IMG/VR virus record: IMGVR_UViG_3300032213_003587
Coordinates: 52,442-116,441 of that record
Length of the DNA: 64,000 nt
Direction: 5' to 3' (one strand)
Source: a virus
The notes beneath the pieces are model-generated. The model saw nothing but the letters and a program-made list of their open reading frames with translations, was not told the origin of the DNA and searched no databases. Made by a program: the position numbers and the translations under genes. Shown one piece after another: positions 38,277 to 47,207 of the stretch; the stretch's first letter is position 1, and each line of letters opens with the position of its first letter.

Positions 38277-39231
38277 ATAGAATTTCTTTCAATCTGCGTT
38301 GGCAACTTGTCCAGCTCCAGTCCTCCTGCATGCGTCGCACCGCATCGGCGTGCTTTTCTATGGCACCGGTGATGCTGCGATCCGGATAGGCTCGGCAATA
38401 GCTATGTATGTGTCGGAATGTTTCATTGCGACTAACTAACAAGGGACGACCCGATGCAATGGCCTGATCGGTAACCGCGGCCAGGCCGGGCATATGACGA
38501 TCATACATGAACATATTCAGGGTATTGCGACTGCACCATCGAATCAATTCTTCATCGGTAAAAAACTCACGAGTGAATTCTACTTCAATGCCGGGCCGAG
38601 CCTTGGACAAACAGGATTGACGAATCATTTCATACATGGTGTCCTGTGGATCAGCATAGCTGGCCTTGGGAATATTGATCTTAATCTTGGCTTCGTTCAA
38701 TTCCTTGGCCGCGGCTTCCACAATGCGATCAAAGTATTTGTCCTGAGTAGCAAATCCAAAGCTGCCGATTACTGGAACATCCTGATGCTGATATTCATCA
38801 ACAACAGCAGAAGGAATAGGTCTAGGGAAGGCATGAAAGCGAGCATTGTTGCTAACAAAAGTAGGATCCATAACCAGATAGCCATCAAAGTCGTCACTGA
38901 ATAATCGACTATACGGGTTATTGGGCTCCATCTCCAGGATGATGCTATATTTAATTCCAGCCAATCTTGCAAAGTTTTCCGACCGGATATTCTCAGTACC
39001 ACGCATAGTAATATCGTGGTAATTAAAGATGTAAACATCGTAGGGCTCTAGCTCCTGATCATTAACAACAATGCGCCCCTGATAGAGGGCAGCCACATCA
39101 AAGTCCGGAATTTCTACGTAGTCCATGTCCCAGTGCTCGGCATCAGCCAAGGCACTGTAGATTTGGAGACCTGATTTATAGATGCTGCAGTTGGCTTCTC
39201 GTGTATTGAGAAATAGAAATCTTGGTTTCAT
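38266..39231 (-). CDS. GT-B glycosyltransferase-like protein
   Basis: The 321-aa protein has an N-terminal FLFLNTREANCSIYKSGLQI and a C-terminal GLAAVTDQAIASGRPLLVSR and ETFRHIHSYCRAYPDRSI, resembling the protein at 22470..23432 (both share the A.RKP-like stretch then F-R-H-h). It probably adds a sugar to a surface or virion glycan. It overlaps the GT92-like gene by 11 bases. Confidence 0.66.
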   Translation of the reverse strand: MKPRFLFLNTREANCSIYKSGLQIYSALADAEHWDMDYVEIPDFDVAALYQGRIVVNDQELEPYDVYIFNYHDITMRGTENIRSENFARLAGIKYSIILEMEPNNPYSRLFSDDFDGYLVMDPTFVSNNARFHAFPRPIPSAVVDEYQHQDVPVIGSFGFATQDKYFDRIVEAAAKELNEAKIKINIPKASYADPQDTMYEMIRQSCLSKARPGIEVEFTREFFTDEELIRWCSRNTLNMFMYDRHMPGLAAVTDQAIASGRPLLVSRNETFRHIHSYCRAYPDRSITGAIEKHADAVRRMQEDWSWTSCQRRLKEILFED

Positions 39232-39243
39232 AATTTACCATGG

Positions 39244-40221
39244 TTAAGCCCACACCTCTTCCCAGTTACCACTCAAGGCACCTTTGGCATAGTCTGTGGC
39301 GCGATTTTCAAAAAAGTTCGTATGAGTTGGAGCATTGATCATTTCTTCAACCCAAGGCAAAGGATTCTTTTTAACTTTGAAGATACCTTTTAGACCAAGA
39401 CTAATCAGACGGCGATCAGCGATATAACGTATATATTGTTTGACTTCGGCAGCAGTTAAATTTTCCATGCTGTTCACACCAAAGGCCAGGTCAATAAATT
39501 TATCTTCGAGCTCCACCATCTTTTCTGCGATTGAATAGATGCGTTCTTTGAGTTCGTCGTTCCAGATTTGCTTGTTCTCTTCCACATAGGTGCGGAACAG
39601 TTTGATCATGCTCTCGCAGTGCTGAGTCTCATCCACGATTGACCAGGTAATAATCTGTCCCATGCCCTTCATTTTACCGTGGCGTGGGAAGTTAAGTAGC
39701 ATGATAAAGGAACTGAATAACTGCATGCCTTCGGTGAAAGCACTGAATACTGCAATGTGAGCAGCAGTACTAGCAACATCGCCATTCTGTGCGCTAATAC
39801 CAAGTACGTAATCATGTTTATCCTTCATCTCCTGATATTCCAGAAATTCCGCATAGGTTGAATCTGGCATACCCAGAGTCTCAATGAGGTGACTATAGGC
39901 AGCTACATGCAAGGCTTCACGCGCAGCAAATCCCAGCAACATCATGCGAACTTCGGGCTGTTTAAAATACGGCAGATAGTTCTTTACATAACCACCGGCC
40001 ACATCAATGTCGCCCTGTGTAAAGAAACGAAAGATGTTGGTCAAGAAGGTCTTTTCAGCTTCGGTTAATTTGTTCTTCCAATCTTTGACATCTTCCAACA
40101 TGGGTACTTCGGTATGCAGCCAATGACTCTGTTCGTGTTTCAACCAGCTGTCATAGGCCCAGGGATAGTTAAAGGGCTTGAAACTATTTCTATCGTCTGT
40201 TAAATTGGTTTTTTTCTTCAT
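39244..40221 (-). CDS. nrdB: Ribonucleotide reductase small subunit (class I)
   Basis: The 325-aa protein has the diiron/tyrosyl-radical signature REALHVAAYSHLIE with Glu102, His105 and Tyr109 spaced as E115-H118-Y122 in E. coli NrdB, and DETQHCESMIKL for the second iron site. With NrdA it makes deoxynucleotides for phage replication. It is separated from nrdA by two genes (secreted nuclease and a conserved hypothetical) and by the GATase-like gene. Confidence 0.95.
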   Translation of the reverse strand: MKKKTNLTDDRNSFKPFNYPWAYDSWLKHEQSHWLHTEVPMLEDVKDWKNKLTEAEKTFLTNIFRFFTQGDIDVAGGYVKNYLPYFKQPEVRMMLLGFAAREALHVAAYSHLIETLGMPDSTYAEFLEYQEMKDKHDYVLGISAQNGDVASTAAHIAVFSAFTEGMQLFSSFIMLLNFPRHGKMKGMGQIITWSIVDETQHCESMIKLFRTYVEENKQIWNDELKERIYSIAEKMVELEDKFIDLAFGVNSMENLTAAEVKQYIRYIADRRLISLGLKGIFKVKKNPLPWVEEMINAPTHTNFFENRATDYAKGALSGNWEEVWA

Positions 40222-40862
40222 TACTTCTCCATTAGGGTGTCGACAAAATCCAACAATAATTTATGTTGTACGCCACCGTGATACTCGTTTTTCATCCAGC
40301 TGTGATAGGTGTACCAGATAGGTGTGCTTTCTGGATGACAGCCTATGATGCCGATGTTGTTTTGTATAATAGCCATGGGATCGCCATTGGCATATCTTGC
40401 AATCGTCGTAAATTTTGTTTCATCGCCTGCCAGGGCACAACCGTCGAAGAAGAACATTTTATGTGGTTCACCATTCCAGGTTATGGGCATGGCCTTGGCG
40501 TGCGGTCGTTTTGTATCAGTATTTGGTCTTGTAATATATTGCACAGCATCCACATCCTTTAGTATATCAAAATAATGACTGCCGGCCCAATATGCGCCCA
40601 TGCAGATACCCAAATACTTACCACCACGATTTAGAAAATCATATATCTTTGTTCCATTGTTATTGAACAGCTGATGCCAGGATTCGGAATCGCCTTCGCC
40701 ACCGGGAAATGCTACTAGATCTACATCATCAAAAAAATCTCGTTCTACTGTGTGCTTGGTAAAAATTTTAAATGTATAGTTGGGAGATAACGCTTCGATT
40801 ATACCATTGCCGCATTGTATGGAACATCGAGGGTGATGGATAAAAAGTGCTACTTTACGCAT
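40221..40862 (-). CDS. Class I glutamine amidotransferase-like protein (BPL_N type)
   Basis: The 213-aa protein resembles the N-terminal domain of eukaryotic biotin-protein ligase: VALFIHHPRCS, LVAFPGGEGDSESW, and the nucleophile elbow GGKYLGICMGAYWAGSHYF with Cys. GIIGCHPES is like the GATase His-x-Glu. Function is unknown. It overlaps nrdB by one base, so a link with nucleotide metabolism is possible. Confidence 0.78.
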   Translation of the reverse strand: MRKVALFIHHPRCSIQCGNGIIEALSPNYTFKIFTKHTVERDFFDDVDLVAFPGGEGDSESWHQLFNNNGTKIYDFLNRGGKYLGICMGAYWAGSHYFDILKDVDAVQYITRPNTDTKRPHAKAMPITWNGEPHKMFFFDGCALAGDETKFTTIARYANGDPMAIIQNNIGIIGCHPESTPIWYTYHSWMKNEYHGGVQHKLLLDFVDTLMEK

Positions 40863-40896
40863 TTTAATTTAATCTCCACTATTTGTCAATATATTT

Positions 40897-41661
40897 TTAA
40901 AGGCCAGGCCAGGCTGCAAGATTGGGTTTTTCGGTTTCGATGCGATTATTGGACGGCAGGGCAGGCATGAAATTGATGCCAGTGGCAGCTTCTACATCCG
41001 CAATGCTGACAGCATAGTGAGGAAGATCTTTAACCGGCAAGGCGGCATTTGGCATCAAAAAGGCTATGGCAGTATTGGACTTGGCATCAATCACTACTTT
41101 GAACAGACGGCTGGGTATGCCTACTTGACGACCGATGTTTTTATAACCGGGATCGTACACAGTGCCACTGACAACATAGATGTCGCGACCAGATCGAACC
41201 CAGCCTCGCACCGCTGTTTCCAGCTGTTTCCAGATGCCGCGATTGTTGTTGGGTACCTGTGGCACCATGTTGCTGAGGAAGAAACTTTCGCTCATTATTT
41301 CTGCGGTCTGAGTATTGTCGGCACCGGGACTGAGATGACCGCGGTCAAAGGGCAGGCCAGCATAATCGCCGAGCACCGACTGATGCTGTTTTGGCACATC
41401 TGGATCTGCTCTAAAATCGTCCTTGCGTTTGGCCGGACCGCTGATGCTGGCCAGGGTGAGGTGCTGTACTACATACTCCGCTGTCTTGGTGTCATAGCGA
41501 TAATGAATGGCATAGTTTTTCTTGCAGATGTACTGAGTATTGGCAGCAATGGCAGTAACCGGTGCGCCGTTGAATACAAATTGACCGCACTGGTCATCTA
41601 TGGGATTGGCTGCGGCTGCTGCACCAATCAAGCACAGAATCGCAAACATTATTTTTTTCAT
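40897..41661 (-). CDS. Secreted DNA/RNA non-specific endonuclease
   Basis: The 254-aa protein has a signal peptide (MKKIMFAILCLIGAAAAANP) and the NUC1/DNA-RNA non-specific endonuclease motif FDRGHLSPGAD (DRGH at 106-109), then SNMVPQVPNNNRGIWKQLE with the metal-binding Asn. I start at the ATG with GGAG upstream; the longer frame (to 41718) is not plausible. It acts in the periplasm, outside its own cell's cytosol, and lies between nrdB and nrdA. Confidence 0.9.
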   Translation of the reverse strand: MKKIMFAILCLIGAAAAANPIDDQCGQFVFNGAPVTAIAANTQYICKKNYAIHYRYDTKTAEYVVQHLTLASISGPAKRKDDFRADPDVPKQHQSVLGDYAGLPFDRGHLSPGADNTQTAEIMSESFFLSNMVPQVPNNNRGIWKQLETAVRGWVRSGRDIYVVSGTVYDPGYKNIGRQVGIPSRLFKVVIDAKSNTAIAFLMPNAALPVKDLPHYAVSIADVEAATGINFMPALPSNNRIETEKPNLAAWPGL

Positions 41662-42314
41662 TGTTTTTTCTCCTTGGTTGTTTCGTACATCACAGTATCG
41701 GTATCTCCCAAAAACCATTTTGGATTTTGTTCCACCACATATTTTTTAGTGCAGACCTTGAAGTCCGGAAATTTAAGTTCCGGCGGGTTGCTGGCTGCAT
41801 CTAAAAATATGCAGCGGTTGTTGGGCTGGGCCGCATACTGTCCATTGTCTAGTTCAATAAAATTAAAACTCTTATGATCCTCCGGCCATTCAGCATAGCC
41901 GGTGTCCAATACATTGAAGTCCGGTGCACTGTGGTCCACGGTAAACATGTAGTTACCGTTGTAGAACTTTTTGTTTTTTGCGTAGAATTTGCAGCTGAGA
42001 TTGCTTAAAAATGCTTTTTTGACTACGGTAAAATCATGACTGAAACAATCCCAGATCTGCAGGGTGTCTAGATCCAAAAAATTCCGTGCGTCAATATTTT
42101 CTCGGCGAGACACAAACGCTGATATTGGTAACTTGTCATACAATGCTCCGTAGTTAGGTAGATAGGCTTCGATGCGAAATGCCTGGCCGCGAATGCTTTT
42201 TATGCTGACCCAGATGCAGGGTTCAAACTCGCCGTGCCCAGATTTAAAATCATATAAAAACTCTCGTCGAACCCAGCAGTGTATGGGTGGTATGTTGGCT
42301 GTTAAATGTGCCAT
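41658..42314 (-). CDS. Conserved hypothetical protein between nrdA and the nuclease
   Basis: The 218-aa protein (MAHLTANIPPIHCWVRREFL...) continues ACIWVSIKSIRGQAFRIEAY and LPNYGALYDKLPISAFV. Proteins of this wording are neighbours of nrd genes in cyanophages. Beta-rich, no motif recognised. It may be an accessory of nucleotide metabolism by context. Confidence 0.75.
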   Translation of the reverse strand: MAHLTANIPPIHCWVRREFLYDFKSGHGEFEPCIWVSIKSIRGQAFRIEAYLPNYGALYDKLPISAFVSRRENIDARNFLDLDTLQIWDCFSHDFTVVKKAFLSNLSCKFYAKNKKFYNGNYMFTVDHSAPDFNVLDTGYAEWPEDHKSFNFIELDNGQYAAQPNNRCIFLDAASNPPELKFPDFKVCTKKYVVEQNPKWFLGDTDTVMYETTKEKKQ

Positions 42315-42316
42315 GA

Positions 42317-44119
42317 TTATCCTTCGCAGGCTATGCAGACATCGTCACTGCTGGCCAGGGCCTTGAGATCAATTTCCTGGATTACCTGACGTTCAATTTT
42401 TTTAGCTACTTTATCGGCTTTGCCAATTTTTTCGCTTCGGCAATAGTATAAAGTCTTGAGACCGCTCTTCCAGGCTTGAAAATGTACTGCATGAATATAC
42501 TTGACATTTGCGTCGGGTCGGAAGAAGAGATTGAGAGACTGAGCTTGGTCGATATGGGTCTGCCGGTCAGCGGCATGCTGTACAAGCCATCGTTGGTCGA
42601 TTTCCATGCTGGTTTTGAACACATCTCGAGTCCAGTCGTCCAATAGGTCGGTAAGGTGTTGCACGCTACCGTCGTTGGCAATGATGCTGGCCCAGATTTC
42701 GTTGTAGTCCAGGTCATGATCTGCGGCGCACTTTTCCTGGATGATTCGGTCCAGCCATTTGTTTTTATTGAGCATGCTTCCTGATAATGTGTCTTGTCGA
42801 TAAGCATTAGCACGTAGTGGCTCAATACTAGGGCTAGTATTACCCATGAGGATGGATGAACTAGCATTGGGAGCAATAGCCATAACATGAGCGAACCGGC
42901 GACCAGTGCCACTACAGTCAGGAGCTTCACCTCGTTCCTTACCCAATTCAATATTTGCATGATCTAATCCTTGACGAATGTGTTTAAAAATTTGTTGATT
43001 ACGACCTACGGCCATGGGACTTTCCCAGGCCAGATTGTTCTTCTGCAGATAAGCATGCCAGCCTAAAGCACCAACGCCGATGCTGCGCTCACGAGTAGCA
43101 GAGTAAATGGCTCGGCTGATTGCACTAGGAGCATTATCAATAAAATACTGCAGCACATTGTCCAGCATTTCAGCAACGTCTCGGAGGAACAAGGCATCAT
43201 GCTTCCACTCATCGTAGTATTCCAGGTTAAGCGAACTCAGGCAGCATACCGCGGTGCGTTCCTTGTTGGTGGGTAGAATAATTTCCGAGCATAGATTGCT
43301 TTGACGAATCTGCAGGCCGAGCTTCTTTTGAAACTCCGGCAAGGCTCGGTTACTGGCATCGATGAAGTGAATATATGGCTCACCGGTCTGCATGCGCATT
43401 TCCAGAATACGCTGCCAGAGTTCACGGGCACTGACTCGATCCTTGACCGTGCCGCTGTTGGGATCACGCAGTTCCCAGGTATCGTCTGCGGTTTTATCTA
43501 GCATGCAGCGTTCAATGATGTGCATGAAGTCATCGGTGATGTTGATGCCGTGATGCAGGTTCAGGGTGCGCATATTGGGATCACCCGTAGGCTTTCTCAT
43601 TTCAAGAAAACTAATAATGTCTGGATGGCTAATATCAAGATAAGCGGCATAACTACCGCGGCGAGTACGACCCTGACGATAGGCGAGACTTGAAGCATCA
43701 TATGTACGTAGATGAGGCATGATGCCCACAGACTTATCATCAGCACTGCGGATTCCCAGTCCAATTCCAACTCCTCCGCCCAGCATGCTGAGCCAGTTTA
43801 CTTCGCTGAGAGTGTCGACAAGACCTTCTGCACTATCATCCAAATAGGGAAGAAAGCAAGAAATAGGCAGACCACGCTTACTGCGGCCAAAAGATAAAAT
43901 AGGAGTGCTATAAGATAGCCAATGCCGACTGCTATAATCGTAAAGACGCTGAGCGTGAGCATCATTGCTTCCGAAACTTTTGCTAACATAGGCGAACCTT
44001 TCCTGTGGTGATTTCTCATCTTCCTTCATATAACTTTCCCGGAGACGCTTGATGCCTAATTCATCAAACAAATCGTCGCGAGAATAGTCTACCGTAATGC
44101 CGTGTATCTTACCTGACAT
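42317..44119 (-). CDS. nrdA: Ribonucleotide reductase large subunit (class I), no ATP-cone
   Basis: The 600-aa protein has the RNR alpha motifs: LSYSTPILSFG, GVGIGLGIRSA, NLCSEIILPTNKERTAVCCL (redox and catalytic Cys region), GVGALGWHAYLQ, and a C-terminal Cys pair CIACEG. It is about 150 residues shorter than T4 NrdA (754); the N-terminal ATP-cone that senses dATP seems absent, so feedback inhibition by dATP is probably relaxed. It pairs with nrdB 2 kb downstream. Confidence 0.94.
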   Translation of the reverse strand: MSGKIHGITVDYSRDDLFDELGIKRLRESYMKEDEKSPQERFAYVSKSFGSNDAHAQRLYDYSSRHWLSYSTPILSFGRSKRGLPISCFLPYLDDSAEGLVDTLSEVNWLSMLGGGVGIGLGIRSADDKSVGIMPHLRTYDASSLAYRQGRTRRGSYAAYLDISHPDIISFLEMRKPTGDPNMRTLNLHHGINITDDFMHIIERCMLDKTADDTWELRDPNSGTVKDRVSARELWQRILEMRMQTGEPYIHFIDASNRALPEFQKKLGLQIRQSNLCSEIILPTNKERTAVCCLSSLNLEYYDEWKHDALFLRDVAEMLDNVLQYFIDNAPSAISRAIYSATRERSIGVGALGWHAYLQKNNLAWESPMAVGRNQQIFKHIRQGLDHANIELGKERGEAPDCSGTGRRFAHVMAIAPNASSSILMGNTSPSIEPLRANAYRQDTLSGSMLNKNKWLDRIIQEKCAADHDLDYNEIWASIIANDGSVQHLTDLLDDWTRDVFKTSMEIDQRWLVQHAADRQTHIDQAQSLNLFFRPDANVKYIHAVHFQAWKSGLKTLYYCRSEKIGKADKVAKKIERQVIQEIDLKALASSDDVCIACEG

Positions 44120-44141
44120 TGTTACTCCAATTTAATTGTTG

Positions 44142-44402
44142 TTATTTAACTTCTTCGAATATTTTACGTTGACTGTCGTACCATTCTACCCAAGCGTCAT
44201 GCTTGATACGACATTCATGATATGTTGCATAATTTTGTGTTACTGTGCTGAGTATGTCGCTTAATTTTGATTCTACTGCTACCTTCTTTAAATCTGGACA
44301 GGTTACTTTTAATTCATTGGGTACTTCTGGAAATGTGCGTTTCACCGGTACAGCTGTTGAACATCCACCGAGCATTAAAAGTAAAACTAGAAATTTTTTC
44401 AT
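44142..44402 (-). CDS. Rz1-like outer membrane lipoprotein (o-spanin candidate)
   Basis: The 86-aa lipoprotein has MKKFLVLLLMLGGCSTAVPV (lipobox LGGC) and RTFPEVPNELKVTCPDLKKV, then HDAWVEWYDSQRKIFEEV. The motif is conserved in T4-like cyanophages beside an inner-membrane coiled-coil protein. Its ATG overlaps the stop of that gene, so I read the pair as a spanin complex that joins the two membranes at lysis. Confidence 0.75.
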   Translation of the reverse strand: MKKFLVLLLMLGGCSTAVPVKRTFPEVPNELKVTCPDLKKVAVESKLSDILSTVTQNYATYHECRIKHDAWVEWYDSQRKIFEEVK

Positions 44403-44848
44403 TTAGCTTCTCCCGGTGTTTCAGCAGCCCGATTGTGTATATCAATGACTGCAGGATCTATTTCGCATTTTTCGTTGATGACCTTTTCTACTTCTCGTAT
44501 CTTTTCCTGAACTACAATTTGAGTATCGTGCACCACCTTTGTTTTGGTGATGATTTTGTTTTTGATGACGGTGTTGACCTTCTGAGATTTGGCTTCGGCC
44601 GCCTTGATCTTTTCTTCAAGTTCTGCTACTCGGGCGCGCCATACTAATTCGTTTTCTAGACTGCCTTTGAAATACACAGAAATTAAAAGTATGCCAACAC
44701 AGACCAGACGAATAATTTTAGCATATCCGCCGATCATGGGCAATCGACTCAGCAGCCAGGTTGCTGCCAGCCCAATAACGCTGACTGCGATGGCTAGATT
44801 TACGGCTGCGGTAATCCAGGCATCGGGTATGAAGTTAAGCATCCACAT
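44399..44848 (-). CDS. Inner-membrane coiled-coil protein (i-spanin candidate)
   Basis: The 149-aa protein has two hydrophobic segments (AAVNLAIAVSVIGLAATWLL; IIRLVCVGILLISVYF), then a long coiled coil (ELEEKIKAAEAKSQKVNTVI; VQEKIREVEKVINEK). This fits an Rz-like i-spanin, paired with the lipoprotein that follows. A late-type CATAAATA lies about 30 bases upstream of its ATG. It lies between nrdA and thyX. Confidence 0.7.
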   Translation of the reverse strand: MWMLNFIPDAWITAAVNLAIAVSVIGLAATWLLSRLPMIGGYAKIIRLVCVGILLISVYFKGSLENELVWRARVAELEEKIKAAEAKSQKVNTVIKNKIITKTKVVHDTQIVVQEKIREVEKVINEKCEIDPAVIDIHNRAAETPGEAK

Positions 44849-44877
44849 GAACTTTTCCTTGTTATTATTTGGTCTTC

Positions 44878-44885
44878 TATTTATG
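44878..44885 (-). promoter_or_regulatory. T4-type late promoter (CATAAATA)
   Basis: CATAAATA on the minus strand ends about 30 bases upstream of the spanin-like gene ATG. Confidence 0.5.
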
Positions 44886-45597
44886 CAGATTTATCGGTCG
44901 AGTGATCAAACTCTATAATACTGGGGAATAATCGTGCAATTACTTCGGCGCATTGACGAGCCAGAATCTGATGCTCCAATTGAGTGCCTGGCTCGGTACG
45001 GACATCTATATAGTGCAGCCAGCTGCGCAGAGTTCCGTTGACATAGAGCCGGCTCATGGTCAATCCTTCGGGAAGAATTGCTCGGGCCTGTTCTTTGGCC
45101 ATGCCGTTTTCTATGGCCCATTTATAGGTAGAATCAACCCAATCAATGAGTTCTCGTTGTTTTTTCTCCCATACGTGAGCAAAATACGCCTGTTCCACGT
45201 CGTTTTTATCAATGGCAATGCTATTTTGTCGGTTCTTGGTGTCTTGTAGGCGCGCCTCACGAAAGACATAGTTAAAACCACTGCCCGCAAGTTCACTGAC
45301 ATCGGCATAGCGTTGACTGAATTCCTGAAAACTAAATGAGCGATGTCGCAGCAGTTGACGAGCTATGTCACGAGTTGTATTGACTTCGATGCAGATGTTG
45401 ACCATTTCAAACGGACTCCAGTGCCGATTCTTTACCAGATAGCGAATAAGTTTTTCCGATGTTTCAGTATTGTGTTGATTGCTGGGATTGCTCACTCGAG
45501 CGCAGTATGCCACCAGTTCCTGCAGATCACTGACTTCACCCACGCCAGCAAAATTCAAGGCCTGCTTACTATAACTAACTAACTGTGCATTTGACAT
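44881..45597 (-). CDS. thyX: Thymidylate synthase ThyX (flavin-dependent)
   Basis: The 238-aa protein has the ThyX motif RHRSFSFQEFSQRY (RHR-x2-S-x4-S-x-R-Y). It makes dTMP from dUMP with FAD and methylene-tetrahydrofolate. The dCMP deaminase at 34.6 kb supplies dUMP. Cyanophages and many marine phages use ThyX in place of T4 Td. It overlaps primase by a single base at its start. Confidence 0.95.
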   Translation of the reverse strand: MSNAQLVSYSKQALNFAGVGEVSDLQELVAYCARVSNPSNQHNTETSEKLIRYLVKNRHWSPFEMVNICIEVNTTRDIARQLLRHRSFSFQEFSQRYADVSELAGSGFNYVFREARLQDTKNRQNSIAIDKNDVEQAYFAHVWEKKQRELIDWVDSTYKWAIENGMAKEQARAILPEGLTMSRLYVNGTLRSWLHYIDVRTEPGTQLEHQILARQCAEVIARLFPSIIEFDHSTDKSA

Positions 45598-46650
45598 TCA
45601 AACCCTCTTCCATACGTTAAATTGTGCCTGGGCCTTCAGACCCGCAAAACTATGCTCATCAATGATGTCCTGCAATCTTCGACTATTAAAGCCCGGATTG
45701 GCCAACACCACGTCGTTGATGTCTTTTTGTTCGGCAAAACGGCCCGGCCAGATAAAGACTCGATAGCCCGCATCAATCACCTTTTTATAAATCGCCACCA
45801 CTTCACGATTGCGCGGTTGATTGTCGATAACCACGGTGATGCGACGCTGCTCAATTCCAAGATCATCAAGCCGGCTAAAGCCAGTACCACCAACAGCAAC
45901 AGAATTTGGAAGAAATAGACTATCAATTGGACCCTCCACAGCGTAAACAGTGGTCAAAGGATTGATGTCTTCTCTACCAAAGATCAACGGAGCGTCCTCA
46001 TCAATGCGCACTACTATATATCGCAGAGCTTCACCGCGCAGGGCTCGGCAGGTTACGCCAACCAATCGTCCGGTGCGGTCTCTGAATGGCATGACCAGTC
46101 TAGGTTCCGCGGTTACTATCTTGTCCTGCATCCGGGGACTGAGCTGCACAATGCGGCGCATGTCATCGATAAAATACAAGCGACTCAGCTGATAGTTTGG
46201 TATGGCTCGAGCTCGGCAAAACTGTCGGACTTCGTGATCTTCGGGCAAGGTATTGACTCGGGGTAAGAGTTCATCCAATAGACTGGCCGGCGGTTCAAAA
46301 GTTTCTTCGGGCAGGGCAAAACTAAACTGACTCATCAAATCATGTTCGGGATTGCTGTGAGCCCGACGGTTCTCACCGTTGCTATATCGTTCCAAAGCAT
46401 ATTGACGATAGAGACCGTTGTCAAAGTTCTTCAAAAAGGTACCAAAATGCTGGCTGGCATCGCAGTTATGGCATTTATAGAATAGATCGTTTTTCTGTTT
46501 AAAGAAGTAGCCGCGAGCCTTGTTCTTCTTTTTACTGCTGTCGCCGCAGATGGTGCAACGACAGTTCCACAGATGATCGCTCTTCTTTTTAAATAACGGA
46601 AGACGACTACCGATCTGATTCAAATATTTGATGTCGATGTAAAGGCTCAT
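45598..46650 (-). CDS. 61: DNA primase, T4 gp61-like
   Basis: The 350-aa protein (T4 gp61 342 aa) has an N-terminal zinc-binding domain CRCTICGDSSKKKNKARGYF and CHNCDASQHFG, and a TOPRIM domain with YAVEGPIDSLFLPNSVAVGG and ITVVIDNQPRNREVV. It makes RNA primers with the gp41 helicase. Its own promoter and hairpin lie upstream. Confidence 0.94.
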   Translation of the reverse strand: MSLYIDIKYLNQIGSRLPLFKKKSDHLWNCRCTICGDSSKKKNKARGYFFKQKNDLFYKCHNCDASQHFGTFLKNFDNGLYRQYALERYSNGENRRAHSNPEHDLMSQFSFALPEETFEPPASLLDELLPRVNTLPEDHEVRQFCRARAIPNYQLSRLYFIDDMRRIVQLSPRMQDKIVTAEPRLVMPFRDRTGRLVGVTCRALRGEALRYIVVRIDEDAPLIFGREDINPLTTVYAVEGPIDSLFLPNSVAVGGTGFSRLDDLGIEQRRITVVIDNQPRNREVVAIYKKVIDAGYRVFIWPGRFAEQKDINDVVLANPGFNSRRLQDIIDEHSFAGLKAQAQFNVWKRV

Positions 46651-46659
46651 GATTGGAAA

Positions 46660-46707
46660 AGGCTCCTATTAGAGCCTAAGTATATGATACTACTGTGAAA
46701 GAGTCAA
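46660..46707 (-). promoter_or_regulatory. Sigma70-type promoter overlapping a hairpin upstream of primase
   Basis: TTGACT (46707-46702), 17-base spacer, TATACT (46684-46679); +1 near 46672. AGGCTC (46677-46672) and GAGCCT (46665-46660) form a 6-bp hairpin with a short T run after it. Its 3' arm holds GGAG, the likely ribosome site of primase. A transcript starting at 46672 has lost almost all of the 5' arm and cannot form it. Confidence 0.65.
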
Positions 46708-47193
46708 TTACTTTATTACAAAGTCCACCATTCCAATTACCTTGGTCAAAACATAACCACCAACAATGCCCGCACCTACCAGAGTATAGCGCCAACGCTC
46801 CAAACTAGCGATTCTATCTTCCAGACTTTTTTGCTTTTCGTTGTGATACCGCTGATCTTCTTTGAGTTCTCGTTTGAGATCTTCGATGCCATTGACTACG
46901 CAGTGCTGCACATTGGATATTTCGGTGCTGAGTTCGCGAGTGGTGGTGGTGATTCTGCTATGCAGTTCTTTGATGTCGGCGTCCATTTCGTGTCTGCGTT
47001 TTTCTAGAAGGTCGAAGATGTCGCTGGTTGCCTTCTCACCGCGTTCCAGCCGCTGGTCATGTACCGCCAGTATTTTGCCGATGTCCGCCGTTACGTCGGT
47101 TAGTTTTTCTATAGCATGGTCTACCCGAGTCAGCAGAGTCTGAGTCTGGACTAGCTCTTGTTCAACCACGGCTATTTGTGTTTCGATAGACAT
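46708..47193 (-). CDS. Coiled-coil protein with C-terminal membrane segment
   Basis: The 161-aa protein is mostly coiled coil (VEQELVQTQTLLTRVDHAIE; HDQRLERGEKATSDIFDLLE) and ends with a hydrophobic stretch (WRYTLVGAGIVGGYVLTKVI). This shape resembles XhlA-type hemolysin proteins and phage membrane accessory proteins linked to holins. It could help the GH19 endolysin reach the wall. No ribosome site is visible; a late-type TATAAATA lies directly upstream of the ATG. Confidence 0.7.
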   Translation of the reverse strand: MSIETQIAVVEQELVQTQTLLTRVDHAIEKLTDVTADIGKILAVHDQRLERGEKATSDIFDLLEKRRHEMDADIKELHSRITTTTRELSTEISNVQHCVVNGIEDLKRELKEDQRYHNEKQKSLEDRIASLERWRYTLVGAGIVGGYVLTKVIGMVDFVIK

Positions 47194-47197
47194 CGGT

Positions 47198-47205
47198 TAT
47201 TTATA
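47198..47205 (-). promoter_or_regulatory. T4-type late promoter close to the ATG
   Basis: TATAAATA ends four bases before the ATG at 47193. If it is used, +1 falls on or next to the start codon. Confidence 0.45.
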
Positions 47206-47207
47206 TG

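Noticed and set aside
40861-40889. TTGACA-17-TAAAAT match before the GATase-like gene
   Set aside because: The -10 overlaps the ATG (transcript would start inside the coding region) and TAAAAT is a weak match; likely chance in an AT-rich gap.
41017-41877. 286-codon plus-strand open frame
   Set aside because: It is antisense to the secreted endonuclease and its neighbour and has no motif; random long frame.
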